Part shown: positions 5,862-13,798 of the stretch, piece by piece
Position numbering within the stretch: position 1 is the stretch's first letter
Layout: each line of letters begins with the position of its first letter
NCBI GenBank assembly: GCA_028282865.1
Contig: JANQHA010000608.1
Location: forward strand, 1-18,853
Reading direction: 5' to 3'
DNA: 18,853 bases
Origin: Oligoflexales bacterium
GTDB taxonomy: Bacteria > Bdellovibrionota_B > Oligoflexia > Oligoflexales > CACXFL01
The notes under the pieces: model-generated
Databases searched by the model: none
Told to the model about the DNA's origin: nothing
The model's input: only the letters and a program-made list of their open reading frames with translations
Program-made: the position numbers and the translations under genes

Positions 5862-7661
5862 TTGGGACCCATAGAACAAAATGAGGAACTCTTTGCAACC
5901 AGGTTATTTCAACCCGGTTGGTGGGTTCGTGCGTTCGACTACACCAGCACTGGAGCTGCTAAAAATGCTGATGTGATGGCTCAGGCCCTGAAGACTGGCT
6001 TATGTCCAGTGCTTCAGATAGATGAGTTGAATGCTTTGGCTGCAGTGCTGTCACAGTTTCAAATGCAGATTTTATCTAGCGATTCAATTAATTCCATGCG
6101 TCTAAAGATTGATACTGCGGACTTTAGGAAGCAAGCAGCTACCAGGAATAGGGCTAAAGTTTTTGCATTCACTAGGCTTTTACAAGCTCTGCCAGGGCTG
6201 CGACTTCTGGTTGATAATGGTAACAGGTTTGAATCGTTTCCGCTGTTTTCGGGTGAAAGTTGGGAGCCAAATAGCAACGGCGAGAGCTATCAATTCGAAG
6301 TCTCTCTGGAGCCAAATGGAATGGAAATGGTACTTGGCTACTCCTGCTCGCATCAAGAGTTGGTTTGCCAGGCTGAAGGTCAAATGAGTATAGCAACTCT
6401 GCTAGGGCCCCAAGCTCCTCTTTCTCTTTGGCGTTCGGTATGGGTGGAGTTGTTAGGTTTGGAGCAGTGTTTGCTTATGCGTATGGAGCGAGCTATGCAG
6501 TGGGATTGCCGGTGGCTTCATTTTGAAGGAGTGTTTGGGGCTCCTTTGAACGAGCTGCTTGCAGGGTTAGATTTGAAGAGTAAATCTCCGAAAAACGCTC
6601 AGCTTAATACGCTTCAAATTGCTTCGCAGGTTTTTAGCAGACTTGGAAGAAAGCTTTACCATCAGGGCCTACTGAAGTTTGGCGTCGATGAGAAATATCT
6701 GGCTTTGACTGAGGGGAGTGATGAGGGCCTACTTATGGTCTGGCAGGCCTCTCAACAACGGAGTTTTGCCTCTGACAATGACGAGTATAAAAGTAAGTGC
6801 ATAAGAAAAATTCAGCAAAGGTTTCGTGGGGACCAACTAGAAAATTTGATCTCTTATTTGGCTGCCAATATACAGTCTAGTTCGGTAAAGGAGAAGGCCA
6901 CCTCAATATGGGGCAAAATTAACGAAGTCGATCCCGGATTTTTGTATAGCTCGGTCAGTAATGAGCAGAGTTCGATTCCGGTTTTATGTGCTCCGCTCTT
7001 TCTTGAGTGGCTGGTTCGTGCGGAAGAGGGGCATAAATTCCCTGTTCCTGAGCAGTTTATGATGTCGCCGATTGGATCTATAATTAAAGATTCGAAAGAG
7101 CCCTTCCAGGATCGTTATCAGAAATTTGTTTCATTATTTCTAGAACATATCGAATTCAAGGAAGCGCTTAATCATATTCCCATGTCTTCACTAAGTCTTG
7201 AGCTCAATTCTAAAGATCCGCAGGTGCGCAAGTATCTAGATAGGTTCAAATCTAACTCACCCTCCGAGCTGATTACAGAAGAGCTTGTTACGAAGAAGGA
7301 TACTGCTTCAGCTAAAACTCCTAGGGCCGGTGCAGAAAAGGCGGACGTGGAAACAAAAAATGCGGGTTCATCTAATATAAGAAAGCTTGCAGCTGATGAG
7401 CTTACTAATATGCGACAATATGACGTGGCTCAGTATGCAGAACTTAAGCGCAACTATATTGCTTCGCTTGACGACTCCAGGCGCAGGTTGGTTCTAGATG
7501 TTCAAGGAAGAATGAGTCAGGAGCATTTTGATAATCACCTTCGACATAGCCTCATAAAATATATGATTGAGAACCCTAATCAATGGCGTAGTGTAAATAG
7601 GAAAAAGCCATCAGCAAAAAATATCAACGGTCCTGGAGCATTCCTTCCTATCTTGTCATGA
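5862..7661 (+). CDS. large cytoplasmic protein of unknown function (599 aa)
   Basis: Start TTG at 5862; AGGAG at 5846-5850 gives an 11-base spacer. There is no signal peptide or membrane segment, so a cytoplasmic location is expected. Composition suggests three parts: an N-terminal alpha/beta region (about 1-230, Trp-rich, with motifs such as PGWWVRAFDYTS and MQWDCRWLHFEGVFG); a mostly helical middle (about 240-465); and a Lys/Ala/Ser/Thr/Glu-rich linker (about 465-505) leading to a C-terminal helical domain (about 508-578, from RKLAADELTNMRQYDVAQYA to a basic end). I do not recognise any family or catalytic motif. Its stop codon directly abuts the stop of the convergent permease gene. It appears to be monocistronic. 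The length, complete frame and normal codon texture make it a real gene. Confidence 0.7.
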   Translation: MGPIEQNEELFATRLFQPGWWVRAFDYTSTGAAKNADVMAQALKTGLCPVLQIDELNALAAVLSQFQMQILSSDSINSMRLKIDTADFRKQAATRNRAKVFAFTRLLQALPGLRLLVDNGNRFESFPLFSGESWEPNSNGESYQFEVSLEPNGMEMVLGYSCSHQELVCQAEGQMSIATLLGPQAPLSLWRSVWVELLGLEQCLLMRMERAMQWDCRWLHFEGVFGAPLNELLAGLDLKSKSPKNAQLNTLQIASQVFSRLGRKLYHQGLLKFGVDEKYLALTEGSDEGLLMVWQASQQRSFASDNDEYKSKCIRKIQQRFRGDQLENLISYLAANIQSSSVKEKATSIWGKINEVDPGFLYSSVSNEQSSIPVLCAPLFLEWLVRAEEGHKFPVPEQFMMSPIGSIIKDSKEPFQDRYQKFVSLFLEHIEFKEALNHIPMSSLSLELNSKDPQVRKYLDRFKSNSPSELITEELVTKKDTASAKTPRAGAEKADVETKNAGSSNIRKLAADELTNMRQYDVAQYAELKRNYIASLDDSRRRLVLDVQGRMSQEHFDNHLRHSLIKYMIENPNQWRSVNRKKPSAKNINGPGAFLPILS

Positions 7662-8501
7662 TAAATTGCTTTTCGGATCGAGTACGTCACGTAGACCATC
7701 GCCTAGAAAGTTTAATGCTAGTACGACCAGCATGATTGCTAATCCTGGTATAATACTTAGGTGAGGAGCTTCGGTTAGCACTGTTCTTCCTTGGCCAAGA
7801 AGTGCACCCCAAGTAGGGGTCTCATCTTGAGCTCCCAACCCAAGGAAGCTCAATCCGGCCTCTATAATTATTATTCCTGATAGCGAAAAGGTTGCATGAA
7901 CAACAAGTGGGCTTAAAACGGACGGAAGGACGTGAAGGAATATGACTCTAAGGTCTTTCGCCCCTAGAGCTTTACACGCAGTGATAAATTCTTTCTCCCT
8001 TACTGATAGCACTTGACCCCGGACAAGCCTTGCAGAGCTCGCCCAACCTGTCGCGACGATCGCAAAGATAATATTATGAGAACTTGAACCTAGAAGCGCA
8101 GATAGAACCATAGCTACAAGCAGCGTCGGAACCGCCATAACAATCTCTACTAGGCGCATAAGAATGCTGTCGACCCAGCCTCGGTAATAACCGCTAATCA
8201 GGCCAATTGTAAGACCTAGAAAAACTGAAAGTATGACCGTGAGAAAAGCGATGTAGAGAGAAACACGAGCACCGTAAAGCATGGAGGTAAATACATCATT
8301 CCCATCGATATCACAGCCTAGCAAATGCTGCCAAGAGGGCTTTGCGAGTCGTTGACTGAGCTCAGCTAGGTCTGGTGGGTAGGGAGCGATAATCGGTGCA
8401 AACAGCGCCGCGAATGATGCTACCGCTAAGATACTTACCGCTATGATGATTCGTGGGTTCATCAGCATTAACTTTAGATTTTTTTTATGATGCGGGTTCA
8501 T
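7656..8501 (-). CDS. peptide/nickel-type ABC transporter permease, DppC/OppC family
   Basis: This is one of two inner-membrane subunits of an importer for peptides, nickel or similar solutes. The 281 residues show the family pattern: an N-terminal membrane segment at about 18-40; a periplasmic stretch with the motif LGCDIDGNDVFTSMLYGARVSL (61-82), close to the family's LGTDxxGRDxxSRxxYGARxSL; several further membrane helices; and the EAA loop EFITACKALGAKDLRVIF (181-198) that contacts the ATPase. The C-terminus GDGLRDVLDPK is standard. The ATG at 8499-8501 overlaps the stop of the upstream permease gene (ATGA), indicating translational coupling. The family is clear; the substrate cannot be told from sequence alone. 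No ATPase gene follows: the next gene is convergent. Confidence 0.9.
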   Translation of the reverse strand: MNPHHKKNLKLMLMNPRIIIAVSILAVASFAALFAPIIAPYPPDLAELSQRLAKPSWQHLLGCDIDGNDVFTSMLYGARVSLYIAFLTVILSVFLGLTIGLISGYYRGWVDSILMRLVEIVMAVPTLLVAMVLSALLGSSSHNIIFAIVATGWASSARLVRGQVLSVREKEFITACKALGAKDLRVIFLHVLPSVLSPLVVHATFSLSGIIIIEAGLSFLGLGAQDETPTWGALLGQGRTVLTEAPHLSIIPGLAIMLVVLALNFLGDGLRDVLDPKSNLS

Positions 8502-9424
8502 GATGGTTTGTATTTTATCCTCGGGTCAATCCATGCATAAATAATATCAGTTAGTAGATTTACACAAAGGTAGATTGCTGAAAATATTAAAAGGCAACCT
8601 TGGATGATCGGGTAGTCTCGAGTCTTAACTGCCTCTAAAACTAGGCTTCCGATTCCTGGCCAATCAAATATAACTTCGGTAATGACCGCGCCGGTGAGTA
8701 TTACACTGAATTGTAGGCCTATAATGGTAACTAATGGTAGAGCTGCATTTTTAAGTACATGTTTAAGTATCACCGCGGACTCGCGAACCCCTTTTGCTCT
8801 TGCAGTTCGAACGTAGTCTTCCTTGAGTGTGTCTAGCATTGAATTTCTTGCCATTCTGCTCAGGACTGATGCTAGCGCTGTTCCCATAGTCAAACTTGGC
8901 AAAACATAAGACTCCCAACCTGCTCGCTCAGATACTGGAAGCCAATCCAATTGAATTGAAAAGAATAAAATGAGCATAGATCCTAGCCAGAAATTTGGCA
9001 TAGCAACACCTATTAACGCTATAAACATCGCTCCTAGGTCTATCAAGGAACCGGCAAAAATCGCACTTAAAATCCCCAGCGGCACTCCAATTAAAATTGC
9101 TACTATAATCGAAACAATTGCAAGCTCGATGGTCGCAGGGAAGCGCTCTGCTATAAGCTCGGAAACCTCTCTTTGGTTTATCAATGATTGACCCAAGTCG
9201 GCTCGCGAAACCTGTTTGTAGTAGTTTAATATCTGTATGTGAACCGGCTGATCTAGGCCAAGTTGTTTATTGAGTGCTGTTTTTTCCTCTAAGGTAGCAT
9301 ATGCTCCAAGAATACTATCAGCGGGATCGCCTGGTACCACGTGGGCCAAGAGAGCAGCTAACGTTACGACACCTAATCCAATAGGAACTAGCCCTGCCAG
9401 TCTGCGGATACAAAAAGATATCAC
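8498..9424 (-). CDS. peptide/nickel-type ABC transporter permease, DppB/OppB family
   Basis: The partner permease has 308 residues. An N-terminal helix (about 7-29) is followed by the family motif PGDPA (31-35), the extracytoplasmic segment LNKQLGLDQPVHIQILNYY (51-69), ADLGQS (75-80), five further hydrophobic segments, and the EAA loop DYVRTARAKGVRESAVI (213-229). The end is typical (WIDPRIKY). Start GTG at 9422-9424 with AAGGAA about 10 bases upstream. It lies 14 bases after the binding-protein gene and overlaps the next permease by four bases, so the three form one operon. Confidence 0.9.
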   Translation of the reverse strand: MISFCIRRLAGLVPIGLGVVTLAALLAHVVPGDPADSILGAYATLEEKTALNKQLGLDQPVHIQILNYYKQVSRADLGQSLINQREVSELIAERFPATIELAIVSIIVAILIGVPLGILSAIFAGSLIDLGAMFIALIGVAMPNFWLGSMLILFFSIQLDWLPVSERAGWESYVLPSLTMGTALASVLSRMARNSMLDTLKEDYVRTARAKGVRESAVILKHVLKNAALPLVTIIGLQFSVILTGAVITEVIFDWPGIGSLVLEAVKTRDYPIIQGCLLIFSAIYLCVNLLTDIIYAWIDPRIKYKPS

Positions 9425-9438
9425 GCTTTATCCGTTCC

Positions 9439-10947
9439 TTACCTTGTTACATCTTTGAGTGATGAAAGCCTACCGTCGGCATAGAGACGAAACCCTTTTA
9501 TGTCTTTTCTCATCACTGCAATATTTTGTTCATGCCATAGAAAAACATATGGCAGTTCCCTATCAATAATTTTTTGAGCTATGTGATATAAGCCGACCCG
9601 CTTTTGACTGGAGCTAGTGATTTTTGCTTGTTGAAGGATCTTGTCAAGTTCTGCATTTTTATACCACCCTCGGTTGCCACCGTTTGGTGGAAAGCTTTCA
9701 CTACTAAAAGCATATCTATAGATGTCAGGGTCTTTAAATCCTACCCAACTCAAGCTCCACATTTGGACTTGGCCTTTTTCAACATCTGCTTTGAATTTTC
9801 CCCACTCTAACGGCTGAACCTTGACTTTAATGCCTACCTTAGAAAGCTGAGATGCAATAGCTTTTGCAATTCTGATGCGAGTTGTATTGGTGGTTGTTTT
9901 ATAATTGATCTTAAATCTTACCTTGCCCTTGTATCCAGCTTGATCTAATAGTTTTTTTGCTAATGCCGGGTCGTGCTTGATGTTTTTCAGTTTGGTGTTA
10001 TAGAATTTACTGCCGTTAGTTAAAATCGTTGCTGCGGGAACGGCGGTATCTTTCATGATATATTTAATAATGTCTTTGCGAGAGATCGCGTGAGCAATGG
10101 CACGACGTACTTGAGGCTTTTTAAGTATCGGGTCTTTCATGTTGAAGCCTAGATAGGTTGTATTTAATCCTGATTTTTTGATTACTTTTAGTTGAACTTG
10201 TTTGTCTATTTCAGCTAGTTTTTCTCGGTTAATACCATCTTGGACAATATCTACCTCTCCTTTTTGTAGCTTGGCGTAGCGGGTCAGCTCGTCTTTAACT
10301 ACTTTAATAACAACCTTATCGATCTTGGCTGGTGATGAGATGTTATATTTTGGATTCTTCTTTAAAGTTAACTGCGCGCTTGTTACTTCGGTAAGAATAA
10401 ATGGCCCACATCCTGAGTAGGATCCGGCCTTGCTGAACATTTCTTCGCCGGCATATTTTTTTGGCACGATTCCAATCATCAAATTTTGAAGAAAGCTGAC
10501 GTCAGGCTCTAAAAAGGTAAATGTTATCTTATTTTTCTTAGTGGTTATTTTGGTTATTTTTTTAAACGCTGCTGCTAAGGGCGAGGGTTTCTTGAGTTTG
10601 GTGTTATGAAAAAATTCGTATGTAGCCTTAACATCGGCTGCAGTGACCTTTGTAGAGTCACTAAATAAAATATCGTCCTTTATTATAACCTCAAGGTTCT
10701 TGTTGTCGAGCCACCGCCAAGACTTGGCCAGGCTTCCAACAATTTTGCCGTCTTCATTAAAATTAATCAAAGAGCAGTTTTGCAGATCGGATAGGTAGTG
10801 ACTATACGCATCAATAGTAAACCGTGGATCGATCGTTCTAGGGGCAGTTTTCCACGCCAAAGTAACTGTTTTGGTTGGTGCTGCTAGGGTAGATTGGCCA
10901 ATAACAGCGGAAATGAGGGTAAGAATCGATGCCATGATTTGTTTCAC
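9439..10947 (-). CDS. ABC transporter substrate-binding protein, family 5 (DppA/OppA-like)
   Basis: This is a periplasmic solute receptor for the two permeases encoded downstream. I start it at the GTG at 10945-10947, not at the ATG at 10983: AAGGAG lies 6 bases before the GTG, and from there the protein begins directly with a Sec signal peptide (MKQIMASILTLISAVIGQ, cleavage near STLA-APTK), giving 502 residues. Family 5 hallmarks follow: TVTLAWKTAPRTIDP near the mature N-terminus, SLAKSWRWLDNKNLEV, ILFSDSTKVTAADVKATYEF, the middle region RRAIAHAISRKDIIKY, and a C-terminal half with SLSWVGFKDPDIYRY and ELDKILQQA. The mature protein is unusually rich in Lys. Substrate (oligopeptide, dipeptide or other) cannot be decided by eye. 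A weak promoter candidate lies at 10981-11008. Confidence 0.9.
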   Translation of the reverse strand: MKQIMASILTLISAVIGQSTLAAPTKTVTLAWKTAPRTIDPRFTIDAYSHYLSDLQNCSLINFNEDGKIVGSLAKSWRWLDNKNLEVIIKDDILFSDSTKVTAADVKATYEFFHNTKLKKPSPLAAAFKKITKITTKKNKITFTFLEPDVSFLQNLMIGIVPKKYAGEEMFSKAGSYSGCGPFILTEVTSAQLTLKKNPKYNISSPAKIDKVVIKVVKDELTRYAKLQKGEVDIVQDGINREKLAEIDKQVQLKVIKKSGLNTTYLGFNMKDPILKKPQVRRAIAHAISRKDIIKYIMKDTAVPAATILTNGSKFYNTKLKNIKHDPALAKKLLDQAGYKGKVRFKINYKTTTNTTRIRIAKAIASQLSKVGIKVKVQPLEWGKFKADVEKGQVQMWSLSWVGFKDPDIYRYAFSSESFPPNGGNRGWYKNAELDKILQQAKITSSSQKRVGLYHIAQKIIDRELPYVFLWHEQNIAVMRKDIKGFRLYADGRLSSLKDVTR

Positions 10948-10980
10948 TTTCGGCTCCTTATGTAAAACTTTAGCAAGTCT

Positions 10981-11008
10981 CATATAACTATGATTAAATA
11001 GAGGTTAA
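10981..11008 (-). promoter_or_regulatory. weak sigma-70 promoter candidate for the ABC operon
   Basis: On the minus strand TTAACC (11003-11008) and TATATG (10981-10986), each 4 of 6 to consensus, are 16 bases apart and precede the AAGGAG/GTG start of the binding-protein gene. The interval to 11037 is shared with the divergent gene at 11038. Confidence 0.25.
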
Positions 11009-11037
11009 CAGATCTTTAAGGGGCGTGTCTAACTGAT

Positions 11038-12348
11038 ATGAAGCTTTTGTTGGTAACTTTAGTCATGGCTTTTGTGTTTGTCGTAGTGTCGTCAAGCCTC
11101 GCCAATGCTAAAAGCCAGGTTCCCTATCCTTTTGCTGTTGTCATGCAGGGTTCGCCTGCGCTGTTAGGCCAGAGGATTAGTGGTCTTGCGGTTTATTCGT
11201 TTGACGGCGTTAAATGGAGAAAAATTCGCCACCAGATTGATGAACGCAATCGAAGGGGGGATTATGTTTTGGCCCATGGCTTACCTTTCACATCCCATAC
11301 CGGGGACGGTCTTTTTGATAGTAACGATGAATTAGTCCTTTGGGGGCCAGATTTTGGCAAGGCTTTTACTAAGGCCCAAATTGACAAAAGCCTGAAGAAG
11401 ATAGGCAGTAGGTTTTGGCGAGTGGTGCTAAAGAGCGATTTAGGGAAGCACGGCGAGGTTTTAGTAGTTAGGTCCGATGCCACTCATAGTGACCGAAGGC
11501 CAGAGAGTATGATCCAATTAGATGCCCGTAAAGGCATCGTCGAGTCAAAGGAGTACTACTACCAGTTTAGAGACACTAAAGCCGCTCTGATTGGAGATTT
11601 GGCTTTTAAGGACCAAGGAAAGAAAATTTCTGTCATCAAGGAGTCTCATTTTATCATGAATTTTGAACTACCTTGGTATTTACCTGATTTTAGTTTAACC
11701 GATTCTAACTTTTATTCTGAGATTGAAAGTTGGCAAGTGGGGCCTATACGGGCAATCGTCGCTGTTGGAGTGAAGTTTCGCAATTTTTTAAGTCTTTTTA
11801 ATTTCCATATGTTTTCAGAACTGGTGTTTTACGAGAACTCTTTTCGAATTCCTACAATTGTTGAATTTCCAGTCGATCCAAGCCGTCATTTTAAATTAGG
11901 GACAGGGATCGCTTATGCATTAAAATTTTCTGATGAGCTGCCACTTAGCTTTAACTCTAACCTTACGAGCTTACCCAAATCAGGCGCGGAAAATTACATA
12001 AAATCTGGTAAGGAAATGGCTGACGCATTCCCCTATTTTTTTATCGACGGAGATTTCGGCAAGAGATCTCTGCTTATGAAAGTGGAGGTAGACCGGAGAG
12101 CGGCCCGGACCTCAATGCCGCCGTTTTTGATCCGCCAGAGCATGTTTGGCGTCCAGGATATGACTGATCAGTGGCCTTGGATTGACGGATTATCCGGGGA
12201 TGTCGGTGCCTTTATAGATATTAGTAGAGTACATAAAGGTAGTTATGATTTTGGTCTTGACATATTTCTGTCTCCTGAGGCAAACGAGAAGGTAATTTCT
12301 GGTGTTGACTCTTTGAGAGCTAGCTGGTTGGATACGTCCTTTCAGTAA
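11038..12348 (+). CDS. secreted protein of unknown function (436 aa)
   Basis: The ATG at 11038 starts a clear Sec signal peptide (MKLLLVTLVMAFVFVVVSSS, cleavage after LANA at about residue 24), so the product is periplasmic or exported. The best upstream purine run (AAGGGG) is about 14 bases away, so the binding site is weak, but the start matches the signal peptide exactly. The mature region looks beta-rich. An early segment GDGLFDSNDELVLWGPDFG contains clustered Asp/Asn residues that could form a metal-binding loop. Later come aromatic-rich stretches (ELPWYLPDFSLTDSNFYSE, HMFSELVFYENSF) and a C-terminal part without repeats. I do not recognise the family. It is divergent from the ABC importer genes, which may only reflect shared regulatory space. 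Confidence 0.6.
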   Translation: MKLLLVTLVMAFVFVVVSSSLANAKSQVPYPFAVVMQGSPALLGQRISGLAVYSFDGVKWRKIRHQIDERNRRGDYVLAHGLPFTSHTGDGLFDSNDELVLWGPDFGKAFTKAQIDKSLKKIGSRFWRVVLKSDLGKHGEVLVVRSDATHSDRRPESMIQLDARKGIVESKEYYYQFRDTKAALIGDLAFKDQGKKISVIKESHFIMNFELPWYLPDFSLTDSNFYSEIESWQVGPIRAIVAVGVKFRNFLSLFNFHMFSELVFYENSFRIPTIVEFPVDPSRHFKLGTGIAYALKFSDELPLSFNSNLTSLPKSGAENYIKSGKEMADAFPYFFIDGDFGKRSLLMKVEVDRRAARTSMPPFLIRQSMFGVQDMTDQWPWIDGLSGDVGAFIDISRVHKGSYDFGLDIFLSPEANEKVISGVDSLRASWLDTSFQ

Positions 12349-12432
12349 AGTGTTATTTAGATCTTTTCAAGAAGTTTCTAGTAAATAGAATTATTCCGAG
12401 CTTTTTGTTTTTAAGGTTCGATTTTGGATTTT

Positions 12433-12438
12433 TATAAA
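12433..12438 (+). promoter_or_regulatory. candidate -10 element for the RHH-speE unit
   Basis: TATAAA lies 15 bases before the ATG at 12454; -35 candidates at proper distance are poor (TTTAAG or TTAAGG). The interval 12349-12453 is AT-rich and otherwise unremarkable; GAAGG six bases before the ATG is the ribosome binding site. Confidence 0.25.
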
Positions 12439-12453
12439 TATTGAAGGTTAATT

Positions 12454-12948
12454 ATGGCAAAAGAAACTGCAGGTACCAGTAAGAAAAAAACCACGTCAGC
12501 TAAGAAGAAAGCTAAAGCAAAAAAGACAACAAAGAAAAGTGCGGCTTCAAAGGTACCGGAGAAAGCTGACGAATTGGCTACATCCACTTCAAGCCATCAA
12601 GACTTTCCGGTAAAGATATCAACATCCCTGGCAAAAAAGGTTAAACTTCAGGCCGAAGAAGAAGGGATTACTGCAGAAGAGTATTTATCAGAGCTTATAT
12701 CTGAAGGGGTTGTGCTGCGAGCATGGGAGATTATCGAGCGCCGTAGCCATTTACGGGATCAAAATCACTCCAGTCAACAACGGCAGCACCACGCGAATAG
12801 CCGCGGTAGCAATAATAATCGCCGTAATGATCGTTACTCTGGGAATCGCCGAGGGTCCATGTCAAATAGCAAATATCAGAACATTATGGACGACAAAGCT
12901 TCGTTTTTAGAATATGTCCGGAATCAAGAGCGGCAACAAGGGCGGTAG
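12454..12948 (+). CDS. lysine-rich protein with a ribbon-helix-helix-like domain
   Basis: The 164-residue protein has three distinct parts. Residues 8-35 are a histone-H1-like run of Lys, Ala and Thr (for example KKKTTSAKKKAKAKKTTKK), likely to bind nucleic acid non-specifically. Residues 51-88 (FPVKISTSLAKKVKLQ then AEEEGITAEEYLSELISEG) match the strand-helix-turn-helix pattern of ribbon-helix-helix (Arc/CopG/MetJ-like) DNA-binding domains. Residues 100-140 are low-complexity Asn/Arg/Gln/His/Ser. A short, more ordered C-terminus (YQNIMDDKASFLEYVRNQER) follows. The ATG at 12454 has GAAGG six bases upstream. speE begins two bases after its stop, so the two are one translational unit. Inference: a nucleoid-associated or regulatory protein. 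Domain assignment is by eye. Confidence 0.65.
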   Translation: MAKETAGTSKKKTTSAKKKAKAKKTTKKSAASKVPEKADELATSTSSHQDFPVKISTSLAKKVKLQAEEEGITAEEYLSELISEGVVLRAWEIIERRSHLRDQNHSSQQRQHHANSRGSNNNRRNDRYSGNRRGSMSNSKYQNIMDDKASFLEYVRNQERQQGR

Positions 12949-12950
12949 TC

Positions 12951-13793
12951 TTGGGTTTGTGGTTTACCGAAATCGAAGATAATGAAATCTCATACGGTTA
13001 CAAAACCAAGGATGTTCTGTTTAGTTCACGTTCCGAGTTTCAAACGATTAAAATTATCGATACGCTAGCTTACGGGAAGGTCATGCTTCTAGATGATTTG
13101 GTAATGTTGACCGAATCAGATGAGTTTGTCTATCATGAGGTTATATCTCATATACCGGTATGCTTGCATAAAAGCCCAGAAAAAGTGGTTGTTATTGGCG
13201 GAGGCGATGGTGGCACTGTACGGGAGCTTCTAAAGCATCAGTGCATTAAAGATATTACCTTATGCGAAATCGATAAAATGGTAACAGATGTTTCTAAGGA
13301 GTTTTTCCCAAGCCTTGGAAAGGCTTTGGAAGATGACCGAGTGACCGTTAAGATTGGTGACGGGGTCGCTTATATGAAAGATATGGGCGCCGGAGAGGTA
13401 GATCTGGTTATAGTTGACTCTACCGATCCTATAGGCCCCGGTGAAGGTTTGTTTTGCAAGGAGTTTTACCGATCAGTGGCGTCAGCACTAAAAGATGACG
13501 GGTTAATGGTCTGTCAGTCTGAATCGCCATGGCATTCAACAGCTATGCTACATCGTATCCGTGATAATGTGGCCGCTGGATTCGAACACCGGAAATCTTA
13601 TATCGCCGGGATACCAACTTACCCGCGCGGCACTTGGTCTTGGACGCTAGCTGCAAAAAATCCAATTTTTCCCGAAGAATATAATCGTAGCCGCTTCGAC
13701 CAGGTAAAAGCTGGGCTTAAGTACCTTAATGACGGCATGATGGTTTCTGTATTCTCTTTGCCGAATTTTTATCAAGACCAGGTTAGTCAATAG
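12951..13793 (+). CDS. speE: spermidine synthase (polyamine aminopropyltransferase)
   Basis: This enzyme transfers the aminopropyl group of decarboxylated S-adenosylmethionine to putrescine, giving spermidine and methylthioadenosine, in the cytoplasm. The 280 residues carry the full set of family motifs: WFTE at the N-terminus, YHE at 62-64 with the substrate-binding Tyr/His, the nucleotide loop VIGGGDGGTVRE (81-92), the acidic CEID (105-108), and VDSTDP (155-160) with the catalytic-site Asp156, followed by GPGEGLF. Start TTG at 12951, with AAGGG and an 8-base spacer located inside the end of the preceding gene, shows tight coupling to the ribbon-helix-helix-like protein. No speD or ornithine/arginine decarboxylase gene is in the window. 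Substrate preference for putrescine is inferred from the family. Confidence 0.93.
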   Translation: MGLWFTEIEDNEISYGYKTKDVLFSSRSEFQTIKIIDTLAYGKVMLLDDLVMLTESDEFVYHEVISHIPVCLHKSPEKVVVIGGGDGGTVRELLKHQCIKDITLCEIDKMVTDVSKEFFPSLGKALEDDRVTVKIGDGVAYMKDMGAGEVDLVIVDSTDPIGPGEGLFCKEFYRSVASALKDDGLMVCQSESPWHSTAMLHRIRDNVAAGFEHRKSYIAGIPTYPRGTWSWTLAAKNPIFPEEYNRSRFDQVKAGLKYLNDGMMVSVFSLPNFYQDQVSQ

Positions 13794-13798
13794 ACCTT

